NCBI GenBank assembly: GCA_004553095.1
Contig: SFMJ01000093.1
Span: forward strand, 1-6,682
Direction: 5' to 3'
Origin: Bacteroidales bacterium
GTDB taxonomy: Bacteria > Bacteroidota > Bacteroidia > Bacteroidales > Muribaculaceae
DNA: 6,682 bases
Part shown: in pieces, positions 6,451-6,682 of the stretch
Numbering within the stretch: position 1 is the stretch's first letter
Layout of the letters: each line of letters begins with the position of its first letter
Position numbers and translations under genes: made by a program
Notes under the pieces: model-generated
Databases searched by the model: none
The model's input: only the letters and a program-made list of their open reading frames with translations
What the model was told of the DNA's origin: nothing

Positions 6451-6682
6451 TAGAGAAGATAGGTATTGTCAATTATAAATCTATTCGAGAAGTTTCTATC
6501 CCCTTGAGCAGGATAAACATTCTAATTGGGGAAAATGGCGCCGGGAAGACAAACTTTATATCATTTTTTGAAATCCCTAAATTTTTTCTTTGCTCTTTGC
6601 AGACGTTTATAGACGGTATCTCTCTTTTCGCCTGTGGTAGCTGCATATTTTTCCGGCGTCAGTTCATCCAAACACACAGCAA
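6447..6682 (+). CDS. AAA/ABC-type (RecF/OLD-like) ATPase, N-terminal fragment
   Basis: The frame is open from the ATG at 6447 to the window end, showing 78 residues; the gene continues outside. The start MIEKIGIVNYKSIREVSIPLSRINILIGENGAGKTNFISFFE has the N-terminal strand pattern of AAA_15/AAA_21, RecF- and OLD-type ATPases. The Walker A motif is GENGAGKT at residues 28-35, with K34 and T35 contacting nucleotide phosphate and Mg. In-frame sequence upstream is open only to TAG at 6381 and has no other usual start codon, so 6447 is well supported. After about residue 44 the sequence departs from what I expect for close Bacteroidetes relatives, though CIFFRR (66-71) could match their LLFFGR segment. 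The gene is clearly AT-richer than its neighbours (19 of 60 G+C at 6541-6600, against 37 of 60 at 961-1020), suggesting acquisition by transfer. Such ATPases are often paired with a nuclease-like partner in phage defence, but no partner is visible here. Confidence 0.8.
   Translation, partial: MIEKIGIVNYKSIREVSIPLSRINILIGENGAGKTNFISFFEIPKFFLCSLQTFIDGISLFACGSCIFFRRQFIQTHS

Overview
The window reads as a Bacteroidetes chromosome fragment, most likely order Bacteroidales. The evidence is SpeA and LigA sequence character, a TTTG/TAnnTTTG promoter of the Bacteroidetes type near the right end, AT-rich spacers between GC-rich genes, and start codons mostly without strong Shine-Dalgarno sites. A Prevotella-like genus is plausible, but I cannot fix genus from this sequence. 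All genes are on the + strand.

Positions 1-4762 hold a tightly packed housekeeping run. It starts with speA (biosynthetic arginine decarboxylase), whose 5' end lies upstream of the window. truA (tRNA pseudouridine 38-40 synthase) follows, its start codon sharing one base with the speA stop. ligA (NAD-dependent DNA ligase) begins 8 bases after truA. LigA has all expected domains plus an unusual 45-residue acidic, tryptophan-containing C-terminal tail. The three genes have no shared pathway; the spacing suggests co-transcription.

Positions 4763-6172 hold two more genes, each preceded by a spacer of about 50 bases: rpe (ribulose-5-phosphate 3-epimerase) and a DedA/VTT-family membrane protein. 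The first spacer is AT-rich with an A10 run and a weak promoter-like match. The second contains a perfect 5-bp inverted repeat. The coding style drifts along the window: speA is C-rich on the + strand, while the dedA-family gene is G-rich.

Positions 6173-6446 contain no conventional gene. From left to right they hold short GATTT direct repeats with 10- and then 9-base spacing, a G-rich stretch, a good Bacteroidetes-type promoter, a small hairpin, and a possible 9-codon leader ORF whose stop overlaps the next start as ATGA.

Positions 6447-6682 hold the start of an AT-rich gene for an AAA/ABC-type (RecF/OLD-like) ATPase with a clear Walker A motif, cut by the window end. With its own promoter, lower GC and a repeat-bearing left boundary, it looks like the start of an accessory and possibly anti-phage module next to a conserved housekeeping block. 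This is the best place to look for something new, but the deciding sequence lies outside the window.
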